Shown one piece after another: positions 9,436 to 22,684 of a DNA stretch of 64,000 nt (position 1 is the first letter of the stretch; every line of letters begins with the position of its first letter). The notes below the pieces were generated by a model. That model was not told the origin of the DNA. It made no database searches and saw nothing but the letters and a program-made list of their open reading frames with translations. Source of the stretch: Evansella vedderi. GTDB taxonomy: Bacteria; Bacillota; Bacilli; Bacillales; Salisediminibacteriaceae. The translations under genes were made by a program, and so were the position numbers. The stretch lies in the NCBI RefSeq assembly GCF_030813435.1, contig NZ_JAUSUG010000025.1, positions 18,108-82,107 of the forward strand, read 5' to 3'.

Positions 9436-9485
9436 AGTATAATAGAGCTAAATTAGTTTAAAGGAGGCGCCTTAAGCTTTTCTTA

Positions 9486-10595
9486 TTAGCAATAACAGCT
9501 TTGAATACTTTTTGTTGCACTTTCTGCTTTAATAAATTGAACAACAAGCTCTGTCATTTTTTCAGTGCCGACCTTTTGACCATTTCCTAATATGTTTAAA
9601 TCAGCTGTATGATAGCCTTCGTCAAGAACAGCCTTGACCGCACTTTCCACTAAGTTTGCTTCATTCTCTAAGTGGAAGGAGTGTTTTAGCATTAGTGCTG
9701 CGGATAAAATCATTGCTAGAGGATTGGCAATTCCCTGACCAGCAATATCTGGAGCAGATCCGTGAACTGGTTCATACAGCCCGAAGCTATCTTCTCGTAA
9801 GCTAGCAGAAGGAAGCATTCCAAGGGAACCCGTTAATACAGAGGCTTCATCGCTTAAAATATCTCCAAACATGTTTTCCGTAACCATTACATCAAATTGA
9901 GCAGGGTTAGTGATGAGCTTCATAGCGGCTGCATCCACAAGGACATGTTCAACGGTCACGTCTGGGTATTGTGCTTTTTTCTCTTCTACCACTTCACGCC
10001 ATAGCTTACTAGATTCAAGTACATTTGCCTTATCTACAGATGTAAGCTTCTTCCTGCGAAGCTGTGCGCATTGGAATCCTTTATCCACAATACGCTCAAT
10101 TTCTTTACGAGTGTAAGCTAGTGTATCCACCACGGATTGACCATCATTTTGTCTTTCGCTTGGTGTACCAAAATATAGACCTCCAGTGAGCTCTCTAACA
10201 ATAAGAAGGTCACTTCCATCCACAACATGTTCCTTTAAAGGAGAAGCGTGGAGCAGGGTAGGGAAGCCTTTAATTGGACGTAGGTTTGCGAACAAGCCAA
10301 GCTCCTTTCGAATTCCAAGGAGTCCTCGTTCTGGTCTTAAGTGGGAAGGATTGTTATCCCATTTAGGTCCACCAACGGCACCTAACAGTACAGCATCTGC
10401 TTCTTTACATGCTGCTGTCGTTTCATCTGGTAGGGGAGTACCATGCTTATCGATGGCAACTCCTCCAATATCATAGGTGGAAAAGGTGAATGTATGATTA
10501 AATTCGTCTGCAATGGCGTTTAAAACTTCCTTTGCCGAGTCCATAACTTCGGTACCAATACCATCTCCAGGAAGCAATACTATTTGTTTTTTCAT
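9486..10595 (-). CDS. leuB: 3-isopropylmalate dehydrogenase
   Basis: 369 residues. Oxidises and decarboxylates 3-isopropylmalate to 2-oxoisocaproate using NAD+. GDGIGTEVM near the N-terminus, GGPKWDN, ERGLLGIRKELGLFANLRP, and the Mg/NAD segments FGDILSDEAS and GLYEPVHGSAPDIAGQGIAN are conserved. Ribosome binding site AAAGGAGGAT before ATG 10595. The last residues (SIQSCYC) are an unusual cysteine-bearing tail. It lies 14 bp after leuA. Confidence 0.97.
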   Translation of the reverse strand: MKKQIVLLPGDGIGTEVMDSAKEVLNAIADEFNHTFTFSTYDIGGVAIDKHGTPLPDETTAACKEADAVLLGAVGGPKWDNNPSHLRPERGLLGIRKELGLFANLRPIKGFPTLLHASPLKEHVVDGSDLLIVRELTGGLYFGTPSERQNDGQSVVDTLAYTRKEIERIVDKGFQCAQLRRKKLTSVDKANVLESSKLWREVVEEKKAQYPDVTVEHVLVDAAAMKLITNPAQFDVMVTENMFGDILSDEASVLTGSLGMLPSASLREDSFGLYEPVHGSAPDIAGQGIANPLAMILSAALMLKHSFHLENEANLVESAVKAVLDEGYHTADLNILGNGQKVGTEKMTELVVQFIKAESATKSIQSCYC

Positions 10596-10609
10596 GGATG
10601 TATCCTCCT

Positions 10610-13205
<2,596 letters not shown>

Positions 13206-13217
13206 TTATTTTATATT

Positions 13218-13361
13218 GAGGCAGGGACAAAAGTATTTTTACTAATAAGAAATCCGAACAAACTAGATGTAGGTGCAATCTACCCGCTTCGTAAATATAC
13301 TTCGCTAAGGTAGTGCATTGTTCGTATTTCCGATTAAACACTTTAGTTATGTCCCAGCCTC
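13218..13361. repeat. Dispersed hairpin repeat (family R1) between ilvN and ilvC
   Basis: Ends GAGGCAGGGACA and ATGTCCCAGCCTC are inverted, enclosing TTGTTCGTATTTCC and an AAACACTTTAGTTATG arm. Copies of the same family lie at 40666, 54088 and 60375. Elsewhere it sits at gene ends like a terminator; here it lies inside the operon. Confidence 0.8.
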
Positions 13362-13408
13362 TTTTAAGAAAAGTACCTTCAAAGACCTATCTTTGAAAAA
13401 ACATTTTC

Positions 13409-13930
13409 TTATTTTAATAGAGAATAGCTAGTTAACTCTGTTACTTGTGGTTGGTGCCCTCTCAAAAATGCTGTTAAACCAGTGCGGGCAAGTTCTTTAA
13501 TACCATAAGGTCGAAGAAGTTCAATAAGTGCTTCTACTTTTTCTGGTTTTCCAGTAACTTGGATTGCCAGGCTGTCTTTACTAACATCAATAATAGAAGC
13601 TCGGAATGGTTCAATAATGCCTTGAATTTCGCTACGTAGCTGACTAGTGCTAACTACCTTAATAAGAGCTAACTCCCTAGCAACGATTGCTTTATCCGTA
13701 ATATCAGAAACCTTTAGAACATCGATTTGTTTATTTAGTTGCTTTGTAAGCTGTTCTAACTTTTGGTTGTCTTCCACTTCTACAACTAATGTCATTCTTG
13801 AAATGCCTTCTGATTCTGTTCTTCCTACGGAAATACTTTCAATGTTGTATTGGCGCTTTTGTAATAAACCTGTTACTCGATTTAAAACACCGCTCCTATT
13901 TTGAACAACTGCTGTAATTATTCGTTTCAT
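13409..13930 (-). CDS. ilvN: Acetolactate synthase small (regulatory) subunit
   Basis: 173 residues. The N-terminal ACT domain has the valine-binding pattern [20 protein letters not shown], and the C-terminal ALS small-subunit domain follows (about residues 80-165). It gives valine sensitivity to IlvB. ATG 13930 overlaps the ilvB stop by four bases (ATGA), typical of this pair. Named ilvH in B. subtilis. Confidence 0.96.
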   Translation of the reverse strand: MKRIITAVVQNRSGVLNRVTGLLQKRQYNIESISVGRTESEGISRMTLVVEVEDNQKLEQLTKQLNKQIDVLKVSDITDKAIVARELALIKVVSTSQLRSEIQGIIEPFRASIIDVSKDSLAIQVTGKPEKVEALIELLRPYGIKELARTGLTAFLRGHQPQVTELTSYSLLK

Positions 13931-15648
13931 GGTTTCACTCCTATCATTTCTTGTATTCCTTTTCCAGGAGCGATCATTGGATACACATTTTCTTGCTGTA
14001 ACACTCGGCAGTCGAGAAGGACTGGACCGTTGTAGTCAAAGACCTCTGGAAGAACGTTAATTAATTCTTCCTGTGTTTCTACTTTAATACCTCGTATATG
14101 ATAGCTTTCTGCAAGCTTTACGAAATCTGGCTGTACATGTAATAGGGATTCAGAATAGCGTTTTTCATAAAAGGCTTCCTGCCATTGTCTTACCATTCCA
14201 AGAGCACCATTATTAACAATGATAATTTTGATTGGCAGTCCCCGTTCTTGCAGAACAGAAAGCTCCTGTAATGTCATCTGGAAGCCACCATCTCCTAATA
14301 TGGCAACTACTGTTTCGTTTGGTTTTGCTAATTGAGCACCAATGGCAGCAGGGAATCCGAATCCCATGGTTCCTAATCCACCTGATGTTACCCAGCGGTT
14401 AGGTTTATCAAAAGTGTAGTATTGAGCTGCCCACATTTGGTGTTGACCAACATCCGTCGTAATAATGGCATCACCATTCGTTACTTTGTGCAATGCCTTC
14501 ATGAGCCATTGTGGTACCATTTCCGTTCTCGGATTGTTATACCAAAGTGGATATTCTTCCTTTAGTTTGTTTATATGAGCCATCCATTTCTCATGTTTAG
14601 GTGATTCCGTTTTTTGAACTAGAAGCTGAGTCAATGCCTCTTTTGCATCAGCAACAATTGGAATCGTAGTAGATACGTTTTTCCCAATTTCAGCTGGATC
14701 AATATCAATGTGAGCGACTGTTGCATTTGGTGCAAAATGTTCTAGGTTTCCAGTTAAACGGTCATCAAATCTTGCTCCGATATTAATGAGTAAATCACAA
14801 TCGTAAAGTGCCATATTCGCTGTATATGTTCCATGCATCCCTGCCATACCTAAAGCTAACTCGTGATTACCAGGGAAAGCTCCTAGTCCTAGCAATGTGG
14901 TGGCAACAGGCAGATCATGCTTTTCAGCAAAGGCAGTTAGTTCATGAGAGGCTTTCCCATGGAGAACACCTGCTCCAGCAAGTATGACTGGCTTTTCTGC
15001 TTTTGAAATGGAGTCTGCCAGCTTCTTTATTTGCAAAGGATTTGGTTTTGTTGTTGGCTGGTATCCAGGTAAATAGAAATCAGTATCATAGGAATCCTCA
15101 CAAGGGTTAGCGGAAATATCCTTTGGGATATCAACCACTACTGGGCCTGGGCGACCAGTGGATGCAATATGAAAGGCTTCCTTTACAATTCTTGGTAAAT
15201 CATCAATGGACTGAACTTGATAATTTTGTTTTGTAATGGGGGTTGTAATCCCAATTATATCTGCCTCTTGAAAGGCATCTGTTCCAATAACCCCTCTGGC
15301 AACTTGGCCGGTAAAGACAACGAGGGGTAAAGAATCCATCATTGCATCTGTAATTCCAGTAATAAGGTTTGTTGCTCCTGGACCACTAGTTGCAAGAACA
15401 ACCCCAGGTTTTCCTGAAACTCTAGCATATCCTTCCGCCGCATGAATGGAACCTTGTTCGTGTCTTGTAAGAATATGCTGAAACGATCCTTTAGACCTGT
15501 ATAAGGCGTCATAAATAGGTAATACAGCTCCTCCAGGGTATCCGAATATCATTTCAACTTCCTCTTCAATTAATGCTTCCACAAGAAGATCTGCACCAGT
15601 TTTTGGTTTCGTGCCGGGCTCTATTGCCGGCTTTGCTTCTGCCTTCAC
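13927..15648 (-). CDS. ilvB: Acetolactate synthase large (catalytic) subunit
   Basis: 573 residues. TPP-dependent condensation of pyruvate with pyruvate or 2-oxobutyrate. Contains [15 protein letters not shown] with the catalytic glutamate region following ([15 protein letters not shown]), and the TPP/Mg site [15 protein letters not shown] ... NNGALGM. The start is GTG 15648 with TAGGAGGGAT upstream. It is immediately preceded by a T-box leader, so its expression is set by tRNA charging. Confidence 0.97.
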   Translation of the reverse strand: MKAEAKPAIEPGTKPKTGADLLVEALIEEEVEMIFGYPGGAVLPIYDALYRSKGSFQHILTRHEQGSIHAAEGYARVSGKPGVVLATSGPGATNLITGITDAMMDSLPLVVFTGQVARGVIGTDAFQEADIIGITTPITKQNYQVQSIDDLPRIVKEAFHIASTGRPGPVVVDIPKDISANPCEDSYDTDFYLPGYQPTTKPNPLQIKKLADSISKAEKPVILAGAGVLHGKASHELTAFAEKHDLPVATTLLGLGAFPGNHELALGMAGMHGTYTANMALYDCDLLINIGARFDDRLTGNLEHFAPNATVAHIDIDPAEIGKNVSTTIPIVADAKEALTQLLVQKTESPKHEKWMAHINKLKEEYPLWYNNPRTEMVPQWLMKALHKVTNGDAIITTDVGQHQMWAAQYYTFDKPNRWVTSGGLGTMGFGFPAAIGAQLAKPNETVVAILGDGGFQMTLQELSVLQERGLPIKIIIVNNGALGMVRQWQEAFYEKRYSESLLHVQPDFVKLAESYHIRGIKVETQEELINVLPEVFDYNGPVLLDCRVLQQENVYPMIAPGKGIQEMIGVKP

Positions 15649-15717
15649 CTTATAATCCCTCCTAGGTAAAAATGTTTATTTTTGGTATTCATGAATGTTT
15701 AAGATTAGAATTTTAAA

Positions 15718-16015
15718 AATAAAAAGGCCTGATCTTCCCAAATAAACCACATGAGTATGCAGTTTATCGGGGAGAAAAGACCTTTCCTTTTCTCGGTACC
15801 ACCCGAATTTACAACACTCTTACGAATGCTGCCTCATGAAGCAAACGAAGCTTGCTTCTTTTGATAACAGGTGCTGTATGCACCCGTTTAAGCCTACTTA
15901 GTTGAACTGTTCAGCTTAACACTCAGGGATGATGTCAGAGCAAGTTGTATTTCCGGGCTTCCAGCAACCCCGGCTCTCTGTGAATACAAATTCTTGATCC
16001 TTTATTCCCGTCATC
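15718..16015 (-). promoter_or_regulatory. T-box riboswitch leader of ilvB
   Basis: Read on the minus strand: a long stem I (about 16015-15900) whose upper helix pairs TTGTATT with AATACAA, a GCCGGG/CCCGG apical stem, the TGAGTG linker, then the T-box core GGGTGGTACCGAGAAAAG (15804-15787) and a terminator helix ending in TTTTT (about 15790-15720). Candidate specifier triplets in the 3' strand of the specifier loop are CTC (Leu) and ATC (Ile); I cannot decide between them by eye. It lies directly after the ilvD stop. Confidence 0.93.
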
Positions 16016-16028
16016 GATTTTGTCATTA

Positions 16029-17696
16029 TTAAATTTTCATTACTCCACCTGTATTAGCTGAGGTTACAAGCTTAGAGTACCTTGCTAGGTAACCTGTTTT
16101 TATTTTTGGTTCTGGTTTCACCCAATGGCTCTTACGTTCTTCTAGCACTTCATCATCCACAAGAAGCTCGATAGAACGAGTTTCTAAGTCGATAAGAATC
16201 GGGTCTCCATTTTGAACGAAGGCAATTGGTCCACCTTCTGCTGCTTCAGGAGAGATATGGCCGATGGATATTCCCCTGCTAGCACCGGAGAAGCGTCCAT
16301 CTGTAATAAGAGCAACTTCCTTATCCAACCCTCTTCCTGCAATGGCAGAGGTGGGTGCAAGCATTTCTGGCATTCCTGGTCCACCTTTAGGTCCTTCATA
16401 GCGAATAACGACAACATGACCTGATTGCACTGTTCCATCGTTAATGCCTGCTTGAGCTTCATCTTGAGATTCAAAAACGATTGCTTCTCCTAGAAACTTT
16501 TTAATGGAAGGATCCACTGCCCCTACTTTAATTACGCCCCCGTTAGGAGCTAAGTTCCCGTGGAGGATGGAGAGTCCACCAACAGGGCTATAAGGATTAT
16601 CTTTTGTTCGGATGACTTTCTCCTCTATAATTTTTGCATCTTTCACATTTTCAGAGATTGATTTTCCCGTAACAGTGATTTGATCCTTATGAATTAGTCC
16701 GTCGATTTTACATAGTTCATTGATAATGGCACTAACTCCACCTGCTAAATGTACGTCGTGCATGGAAAAGTCGGAAGCGGGACTAATTTTTGAAAGATAG
16801 GGAACTTTTTCTGCAATACGATTTATCTCGTGCAGGTCGTATTCAATTCCAGCCTCATGTGCAATAGCTAAAGTATGAAGAACGGTGTTTGTCGAACCGC
16901 CCATTGCCATATCAAGGGCAAATGCATTGTCAAAGGTTTCCTTCGTTAAAATATCCCTTGGCTTTACGTCATTTTTAACTAAATCCATCAAGTGAAAGGC
17001 TGCTTGTCGGATGAGATTATGTCTCTCATCTGATGTGGCTACTATAGTTCCGTTACCAGGGACTGTTAAGCCGAGCATTTCCATAAGTGAGTTCATGGAG
17101 TTTGCTGTAAACATTCCAGAGCAGGATCCACAGGTTGGACATGCGAGAGATTCTAGCTCGATTAATTCTTCCTCTGTCATAGATCCTTGATGATAAGATC
17201 CAACTCCTTCAAAAACAGATACAAGGGAGAGAGACTTACCACTTTTAGAGAGTCCTGCTTCCATCGGTCCACCTGATACAAAAACGGAAGGGACGTTTGT
17301 TCTTGCTGCAGCCATTAACATTCCTGGTGTAATTTTGTCGCAGTTTGGAATATAAAATACTCCATCGAACCAGTGGGCATTTATTACCGTTTCAGCACTA
17401 TCTGCAATGATTTCACGGCTTGGGAGGGAATAACGCATCCCAATATGCCCCATGGCGATACCATCATCTACACCTATTGTATTAAATTCGAAGGGAATAC
17501 CCCCAGCTTCTCGAATAGCTTCTTTCACTACTTCAGCGAAACGATTAAGGTGCATATGTCCTGGGATGATGTCTATATAAGAATTACAAACACCGATAAA
17601 CGGTTTGTTCAAATCTTCCCCTTTAACTCCTGTTGCATGTAATAGACTTCGGTGTGGTGCACGGTCTATCCCTTTTTTGATCATATCGCTGCGCAT
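16029..17696 (-). CDS. ilvD: Dihydroxy-acid dehydratase
   Basis: 555 residues. Dehydrates dihydroxy-isovalerate and dihydroxy-methylvalerate; an Fe-S enzyme. The cluster cysteines appear in CDKITPGML and [18 protein letters not shown]-terminal segment [21 protein letters not shown] is conserved. Ribosome binding site AAGGGGGT before ATG 17696. It follows ilvE by 11 bp and precedes the T-box, an arrangement that puts ilvE-ilvD outside direct T-box control. Confidence 0.97.
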   Translation of the reverse strand: MRSDMIKKGIDRAPHRSLLHATGVKGEDLNKPFIGVCNSYIDIIPGHMHLNRFAEVVKEAIREAGGIPFEFNTIGVDDGIAMGHIGMRYSLPSREIIADSAETVINAHWFDGVFYIPNCDKITPGMLMAAARTNVPSVFVSGGPMEAGLSKSGKSLSLVSVFEGVGSYHQGSMTEEELIELESLACPTCGSCSGMFTANSMNSLMEMLGLTVPGNGTIVATSDERHNLIRQAAFHLMDLVKNDVKPRDILTKETFDNAFALDMAMGGSTNTVLHTLAIAHEAGIEYDLHEINRIAEKVPYLSKISPASDFSMHDVHLAGGVSAIINELCKIDGLIHKDQITVTGKSISENVKDAKIIEEKVIRTKDNPYSPVGGLSILHGNLAPNGGVIKVGAVDPSIKKFLGEAIVFESQDEAQAGINDGTVQSGHVVVIRYEGPKGGPGMPEMLAPTSAIAGRGLDKEVALITDGRFSGASRGISIGHISPEAAEGGPIAFVQNGDPILIDLETRSIELLVDDEVLEERKSHWVKPEPKIKTGYLARYSKLVTSANTGGVMKI

Positions 17697-17707
17697 GCAA
17701 TACCCCC

Positions 17708-18634
17708 TTAACTTACTTCTGCACGTTTTTTAGATGTGGCAGAATCAGCGGATGATGTATAACAATGAACGCCATCTGTTGTAACAATTTTTCTGAATTC
17801 GGAAAGGAGGTGATTCGTAATCTCACCTGGCTTACCGTCGCTAATGGTTCGTTTGTCAACTTCAACTACTGCAATAACTTCAGCAGCTGTTCCAGTTAAA
17901 AATACTTCATCAGCAACATAAACATCATGACGGGTGAAAGGTGTTTCTCTCATTTCATACCCATTTTTTCTTGCTAAATCTATAATCGCATTTCTTGTAA
18001 TCCCTTCAAGTGCCCCTAAATATACTGGAGGGGTATAGATCGTACCGTTTTTCACAATAAATATATTGTCTGCGGAGCCTTCCGTAACATAGCCTTGATC
18101 ATTTAACATTAATGCTTCATGGGCTCCAGCTTGGTTTGCTTCCAATTTTACGAGAATATTATTTAAATAGTTGAGCGATTTTACTTGAGGGCTTAATACA
18201 TCCGGGCGATTCCTCCTACTAGAAACGGAAGCAACTGTTAACCCTCGTTCATATAATTCCTTTGGAAAGAGGGCGAGTTCTTCTGCGATTACAATAACAC
18301 GTGGTTGTAAGCAGTTTGTAGGATCCAAACCTAAATTACCAGGTCCACGTGAGACAACGACACGGATGTAAGCACTATCCAGTTGATTTTTCCTTACAGT
18401 GTCAATAATAATTTGCTGCATTTCCTCCTTCGTGTATGGAATATTCAACATAATGGATTGTGCTGATTCATATAAACGTCTGAGATGATCATCTAATTTA
18501 AAAATATTACCGCTGTAAACTCGAATCCCTTCAAACACCCCGTCTCCATATAAAAAACCATGATCATATACAGAGATGACGGCTTCTTCTTTTTTAACTA
18601 ATTTGTCTCCCATAAAAATCCATTGACTGCTCAT
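17708..18634 (-). CDS. ilvE: Branched-chain amino acid aminotransferase
   Basis: 308 residues, fold-type IV PLP enzyme. The Schiff-base lysine lies in [10 protein letters not shown] and the PLP-phosphate pocket in [20 protein letters not shown] near the N-terminus is typical. Catalyses the last step to valine, leucine and isoleucine. Ribosome binding site AAAGGAAGGAG before ATG 18634. It is the first gene of the operon behind a sigma-A-type promoter with CodY and CcpA sites. The C-terminal tail is about 10 residues longer than usual. Confidence 0.95.
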   Translation of the reverse strand: MSSQWIFMGDKLVKKEEAVISVYDHGFLYGDGVFEGIRVYSGNIFKLDDHLRRLYESAQSIMLNIPYTKEEMQQIIIDTVRKNQLDSAYIRVVVSRGPGNLGLDPTNCLQPRVIVIAEELALFPKELYERGLTVASVSSRRNRPDVLSPQVKSLNYLNNILVKLEANQAGAHEALMLNDQGYVTEGSADNIFIVKNGTIYTPPVYLGALEGITRNAIIDLARKNGYEMRETPFTRHDVYVADEVFLTGTAAEVIAVVEVDKRTISDGKPGEITNHLLSEFRKIVTTDGVHCYTSSADSATSKKRAEVS

Positions 18635-18812
18635 ACGTTACCACTCCTTCCTTTAGAATTTGTTCGCTTTAAAGCGAGAAAGTTACCATGTAATAGAATA
18701 GCCTAAGGCCATTTTTCTCCAGTCATGAAGTCATGAACATAGGCTTCAATTGCTGTGGAAAATTTTTAAATTTCAAGTTAATTTGAAGGTTTAAAAAATT
18801 AGTATTGTGGTC

Positions 18813-18841
18813 ATGATACATCCATTTTAGAAGGAGGTCAA
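18813..18841 (-). promoter_or_regulatory. Sigma-A promoter of the ilvE operon
   Basis: On the minus strand TTGACC (18841-18836), a 17-nt spacer, TATCAT (18818-18813). Expected start near 18806, giving a leader of about 170 nt before ilvE. Confidence 0.75.
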
Positions 18842-18854
18842 CACTATAACGTTA

Positions 18855-18869
18855 AATTTTCTGACAGTT
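18855..18869. promoter_or_regulatory. CodY box upstream of ilvE promoter
   Basis: AATTTTCTGACAGTT matches the CodY consensus AATTTTCWGAAAATT at 13 of 15 positions and lies just upstream of the -35 box. CodY is the known branched-chain-amino-acid-responsive repressor of ilv-leu genes. Confidence 0.75.
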
Positions 18870-18887
18870 ATGATAATTTCGATTTTT

Positions 18888-18901
18888 AGAAAGCGTTTAC
18901 A
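18888..18901. promoter_or_regulatory. CcpA cre site, proximal
   Basis: AGAAAGCGTTTACA fits the cre consensus except the first base; its centre is about 89 bp upstream of the predicted ilvE start site. In B. subtilis a cre at a similar distance activates ilv-leu; similar activation is inferred. Confidence 0.6.
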
Positions 18902-18953
18902 ACCCTATAATGAAAGGGAAATCTATTAAAATGAAATTAAATTGTAAATTTTT

Positions 18954-18967
18954 TTGAAGCGTTTTCA
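18954..18967. promoter_or_regulatory. Second cre-like site
   Basis: TTGAAGCGTTTTCA, 12 of 14 positions of a cre. It lies nearer the divergent spoVR gene and could serve either side. Confidence 0.4.
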
Positions 18968-19179
18968 GTTGCGGTTAAAAATAGAAATTTGACTACTATA
19001 TAAATAGTAAAACTGTTTATGTTTTCCATATTTAACAACCTATTCATTTATAAGTAACAAAGTTTGCGCAAAAATAGCCAAATTTTAATTTAATTTTTAC
19101 TTAGGGTGAGAGTTTCCTTCATCATCTCATTCGCTTGTTCATAGAATATGTTAATAATGTAAATGGGAGGTTTTTTGGG

Positions 19180-20604
19180 ATGAATACAGAATCAGATGAG
19201 CTTGTGAAAGCCATTGGTGAGATTACGGAAATAGCTGAAGGCTTTGGATTAGATTTTTATCCAATGAGATATGAAATTTGTCCCGCAGATATTATTTACA
19301 CGTTTGGTGCTTACGGAATGCCAACCCGTTTTTCCCATTGGAGTTTCGGAAAACAATTCCATAAAATGAAGCTTCAATACGACTTAGGTTTAAGTAAAAT
19401 ATACGAGTTAGTTATTAATTCCAATCCATGCTACGCTTTTTTATTAGATACAAACTCCTTGATTCAGAACAAGTTAATCATCGCACACGTACTTGCTCAT
19501 TGTGACTTCTTCAAAAACAATGTCCGCTTTTCAAATACACGCAGGGATATGGTGGAAAGTATGACGGCAACAGCGGAACGGATAGCTCATTATGAATTAG
19601 TTCACGGCAGACAAGAGGTGGAAGAATTTCTTGATGCTGTATTGGCCATTCAAGAACACATTGACCCAAGTTTAGTTCGACCAAAGTTGTCTTGGTCTAT
19701 AGAGGATATTTGGCAGGAAGAAGAGGAAGAGGAAGATACGAAAGAATCTCCGTATGATGATCTCTGGTCATTAGATGATAGATCCAATGCCAAAAAAACT
19801 AGATTTACTAGAAAGAAAAAGAAACTTCCTCCGAGCCCTGAAAAAGATATTTTATTATTTATTGAAGAATATAGTAGAGAGTTGGAAGACTGGCAGCGAG
19901 ATATCCTTACGATGATGAGAGAAGAAATGCTATATTTTTGGCCGCAGCTAGAAACGAAAATTATGAATGAAGGATGGGCTAGTTATTGGCACCAACGAAT
20001 TATCCGGGAAATGGACCTGACATCGGATGAAGCTATTGAATTTGCTAAACTAAATGCAGGAGTTGTTCAGCCCTCCAAAACACAAATTAACCCTTACTAT
20101 TTAGGTTTGAAGATCTTTGAAGATATTGAAGAAAGATATAATAACCCAACAGAGGAGATGAAAGAAAGGCAGGGGATTAAACCAAATAGCGGCCGGGAAA
20201 AGATTTTTGAAGTACGTGAAATTGAGTCTGATATATCCTTTATTCGAAACTACTTAACAAAGGATTTAGTTTCACGGGAAGACATGTATTTGTTCCAGAA
20301 AAAAGGCCGTGAATATAAAATCGTAGATAAAGAGTGGGAAAAGGTCCGAGATCAGCTCATTAGCAGCAGAGTGAATGGAGGATTCCCTTACATTGTTGTT
20401 ACAGATGGTGACCATTTAAAAAATGGCGAACTCTATTTAACTCATATGTATGAAGGTATTGAACTAGATACAAAATACCTTGAAAAAACATTACCATACA
20501 TTTATAAGCTGTGGGGAAGATCGGTACACATGGAAACGGTCCTCGCAGATCGGAAAATGGTATTTACGTACGATGGAAGGAAAATTAATAAAAGGTATGT
20601 TTAG
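19180..20604 (+). CDS. spoVR: Stage V sporulation protein R (SpoVR)
   Basis: 474 residues, close to B. subtilis SpoVR (468). Conserved segments [53 protein letters not shown] and [11 protein letters not shown] place it in the SpoVR family, which is needed for normal spore cortex formation. An acidic insertion (EEEEEED, about residue 185) is present. ATG 19180 has GGGAGG nine bases upstream; the frame is open from 19135 but without a binding site. It is monocistronic, followed by a terminator. Confidence 0.94.
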   Translation: MNTESDELVKAIGEITEIAEGFGLDFYPMRYEICPADIIYTFGAYGMPTRFSHWSFGKQFHKMKLQYDLGLSKIYELVINSNPCYAFLLDTNSLIQNKLIIAHVLAHCDFFKNNVRFSNTRRDMVESMTATAERIAHYELVHGRQEVEEFLDAVLAIQEHIDPSLVRPKLSWSIEDIWQEEEEEEDTKESPYDDLWSLDDRSNAKKTRFTRKKKKLPPSPEKDILLFIEEYSRELEDWQRDILTMMREEMLYFWPQLETKIMNEGWASYWHQRIIREMDLTSDEAIEFAKLNAGVVQPSKTQINPYYLGLKIFEDIEERYNNPTEEMKERQGIKPNSGREKIFEVREIESDISFIRNYLTKDLVSREDMYLFQKKGREYKIVDKEWEKVRDQLISSRVNGGFPYIVVTDGDHLKNGELYLTHMYEGIELDTKYLEKTLPYIYKLWGRSVHMETVLADRKMVFTYDGRKINKRYV

Positions 20605-20607
20605 GTT

Positions 20608-20660
20608 GAAGAGGGTGTCTCAAAAGGTATATTTATACCTATCGAGTCACCCTCTTCCAA
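20608..20660 (+). terminator. Terminator after spoVR
   Basis: GAAGAGGGTGTCTC and GAGTCACCCTCTTC (20644-20657) form a 14-bp stem with one mismatch. Confidence 0.75.
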
Positions 20661-20796
20661 TTTACATAATCAATTTATTTAGAATGTTGGTTTTCATAAA
20701 CTACCTTTTGGGTAAATACCATAAAAGGGTGTATATTAAGGAGAAAATGATGGAAACTTTTATATAAAGAGCAGAATAGGACTGGAGGTTATGCTG

Positions 20797-22164
20797 TTGA
20801 ATAGATTGAATGAAGAAGCCCGGGAAAAGTACTTTGACCAGATATTTCAATCACTTAAAAACAAAGAAAAAGATACGTTTTTGGAGCTTTTTCTAGAATT
20901 ACATCCTACTGACCAAGTGGAGCTGTTTGAGGCTCTGTATAAGGACAAGCGTCCCATGTTTTATGAATATTTATCTGCTAGTGAATTTGCAGAAATATTC
21001 CAAGGCTTAGATGTGGATGAACAAAAGGAAGTAATTTTAGAATTAGATAAAAGCTATGCTGCTGAAATGTTTAACCATATGCAGTCTGATGATATTGCTG
21101 ATTTCTTAGGGGAAATTAACGAACCACATGCAAAAGACATCTTAAATGCAATGGATAAAGAGGAAGCAGATGAAGTTATTGAGCTTCTATCCTATCCAGA
21201 GGAGTCGGCCGGGGCTTTAATGACGAAAGAATTTATTTCCATTAAAGCTACAGATAATGTTTCAAGCGTTATGGAACACTTGAGAAAGGCAGGTCCAGAA
21301 GCGGAGACGGTTTATTATCTTTATGTTGTTGATAATAAAGACAAGCTAGTTGGAGTTGTTTCCTTACGTGATATAATTGTTGCTCCGTTAACGGAAACTG
21401 TGGAAAATTTAATGAGCACACAAGTAGTATCTGTGGAAGCACATACAGATCAGGAAGAAGTGGCTGAGTTAATCAAAGATTATGATTTATTAGCCGCACC
21501 GGTTGTTACAACGACGAATGAGCTCATCGGTATTGTTACTGTTGATGATGTGATGGACGTATTGGAAGAGGAAACAACGGAGGATTTTGATGATTTTACT
21601 GCTGCAAAAGGGGCAACAGACGTTAATATTAGTTCCTTCTCCGCAGCTAAAAAACGCTCTCCGTGGATTATTATGCTCATGTTCTTCGGTTTAATTACAG
21701 CCGGAGTTATTGGTCAATTTGAAGAAACCTTGGAGGAAATTGTTATACTTGCGGTATTTATCCCACTAATTATGGACTCAGCTGGTAATACTGGTACTCA
21801 GTCCTTAGCAGTTATGGTCCGTTCTTTAGCAACAGGCTCTTTTGAAAGAAAAGGGCTCGTTCATACTATAAAAAGGGAATTTGGTACAGGGCTTATGCTC
21901 GGGCTAATTTGTGCCATTGTATTAATGATCGTTGTTCCATTCCTTTACCAAAGCTATATGCTAGCGTTTATCGTTGGTATTTCTTTATTCTTGACCCTTA
22001 GTATCGCTACGATTATTGGTGCTGTAGTACCAGTTATCATTACTAAATTAAAGCTGGACCCAGCGATAGCATCTGGACCATTTATTACAACCGTTAATGA
22101 TATCTTAGGTTTGTTAATTTATTTCTCCATCGCTACAGCCTTAATTGATTATTTACCAACTTAA
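20797..22164 (+). CDS. mgtE: Magnesium transporter MgtE (copy 1)
   Basis: 455 residues. Domains in order: MgtE N-terminal superhelical domain (1-125), two CBS domains (about 130-250), plug helix, then five membrane helices (280-455) with the pore segment MDSAGNTGTQSLAVMVR. Mg2+ channel gated by cytoplasmic Mg2+ through the N and CBS domains. TTG 20797 is preferred because GGAGG lies 8 nt upstream; ATG 20791 is only 2 nt from it. The membrane part is nearly identical to the copy at 52.7 kb. No M-box precedes this copy. Confidence 0.93.
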   Translation: MNRLNEEAREKYFDQIFQSLKNKEKDTFLELFLELHPTDQVELFEALYKDKRPMFYEYLSASEFAEIFQGLDVDEQKEVILELDKSYAAEMFNHMQSDDIADFLGEINEPHAKDILNAMDKEEADEVIELLSYPEESAGALMTKEFISIKATDNVSSVMEHLRKAGPEAETVYYLYVVDNKDKLVGVVSLRDIIVAPLTETVENLMSTQVVSVEAHTDQEEVAELIKDYDLLAAPVVTTTNELIGIVTVDDVMDVLEEETTEDFDDFTAAKGATDVNISSFSAAKKRSPWIIMLMFFGLITAGVIGQFEETLEEIVILAVFIPLIMDSAGNTGTQSLAVMVRSLATGSFERKGLVHTIKREFGTGLMLGLICAIVLMIVVPFLYQSYMLAFIVGISLFLTLSIATIIGAVVPVIITKLKLDPAIASGPFITTVNDILGLLIYFSIATALIDYLPT

Positions 22165-22208
22165 AAAATTTCATAAGCTAAAGGATTCTAGATAGGACAA
22201 TTTCGTAA

Positions 22209-22236
22209 GGCACCTTCTGTTGAAGGTGTCTCTTTA
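22209..22236 (+). terminator. Terminator after mgtE copy 1
   Basis: GGCACCTTC (22209-22217) and GAAGGTGTC (22222-22230) followed by TCTTTA. Confidence 0.7.
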
Positions 22237-22275
22237 TTGATATTGTAGGACTGGTGATACATAAACTTGGTTTTT

Positions 22276-22306
22276 AAGTTAAAATAACTTATGATTTTTT
22301 TATAAT
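22276..22306 (+). promoter_or_regulatory. Promoter with overlapping palindrome before the HMA/P-type ATPase cluster
   Basis: TATAAT at 22301-22306 is preceded by the inverted repeat AAGTTA-AAA-TAACTT (22276-22290) covering the -35 region. Placement suggests a repressor site; it does not match the Fur, PerR, Zur or MntR consensus as I know them. Confidence 0.45.
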
Positions 22307-22339
22307 TGGCAATAAATACTAATTGGAAGGGAGTTTATA

Positions 22340-22645
22340 ATGATTTCAACCATAAAAAAAGTCCTCTATATGAACAAAATAAAAAACTTACTTAAACAGC
22401 ATCAGATTACTGTCCTTCATTTTATCCCAGGGAGAGTCCGGTTAGCTTCACCTCATTGGAAAGACGAGACGTATATTTTAAGAAGAATTATCGAAGAATT
22501 AAGAAGTGAGGAACGGATTTTTTCTGTTGTATATACGAAGGAAACAGGGAGCTTATTGATTACATATAATAAGGATCCTGTACATAATGAGAAACAAATT
22601 GAATCGTGGTTTGAGAGATTATCTAATATATTGAGTGGAAATTAG
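22340..22645 (+). CDS. HMA_2-like small protein with PGRVR motif
   Basis: 101 residues. After a basic leader the sequence runs VLHFIPGRVRLASP, then a beta-alpha-beta-beta pattern of about 75 residues, as in ferredoxin-like heavy-metal-associated (HMA) folds, but with no CxxC metal site. The same PGRxR element opens the next three proteins. Ribosome binding site GGAAGGGAG before ATG 22340. First gene of a tight cluster (22-nt gap to the next). Likely a cytoplasmic partner or paralogous domain of the P-type ATPase; function not established. Confidence 0.7.
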   Translation: MISTIKKVLYMNKIKNLLKQHQITVLHFIPGRVRLASPHWKDETYILRRIIEELRSEERIFSVVYTKETGSLLITYNKDPVHNEKQIESWFERLSNILSGN

Positions 22646-22684
22646 GTCAATAGAAATAAATACAGGATGGAGGGAATCCTCTAT

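Noticed and set aside
18635..18806. Second T-box in the ilvE leader
   Set aside because: No T-box core (GGTGG-ACC) or specifier stem was found in the 170-nt leader.
20480..20767. 95-codon frame after spoVR
   Set aside because: Overlaps the end of spoVR and runs through its terminator hairpin; no binding site.
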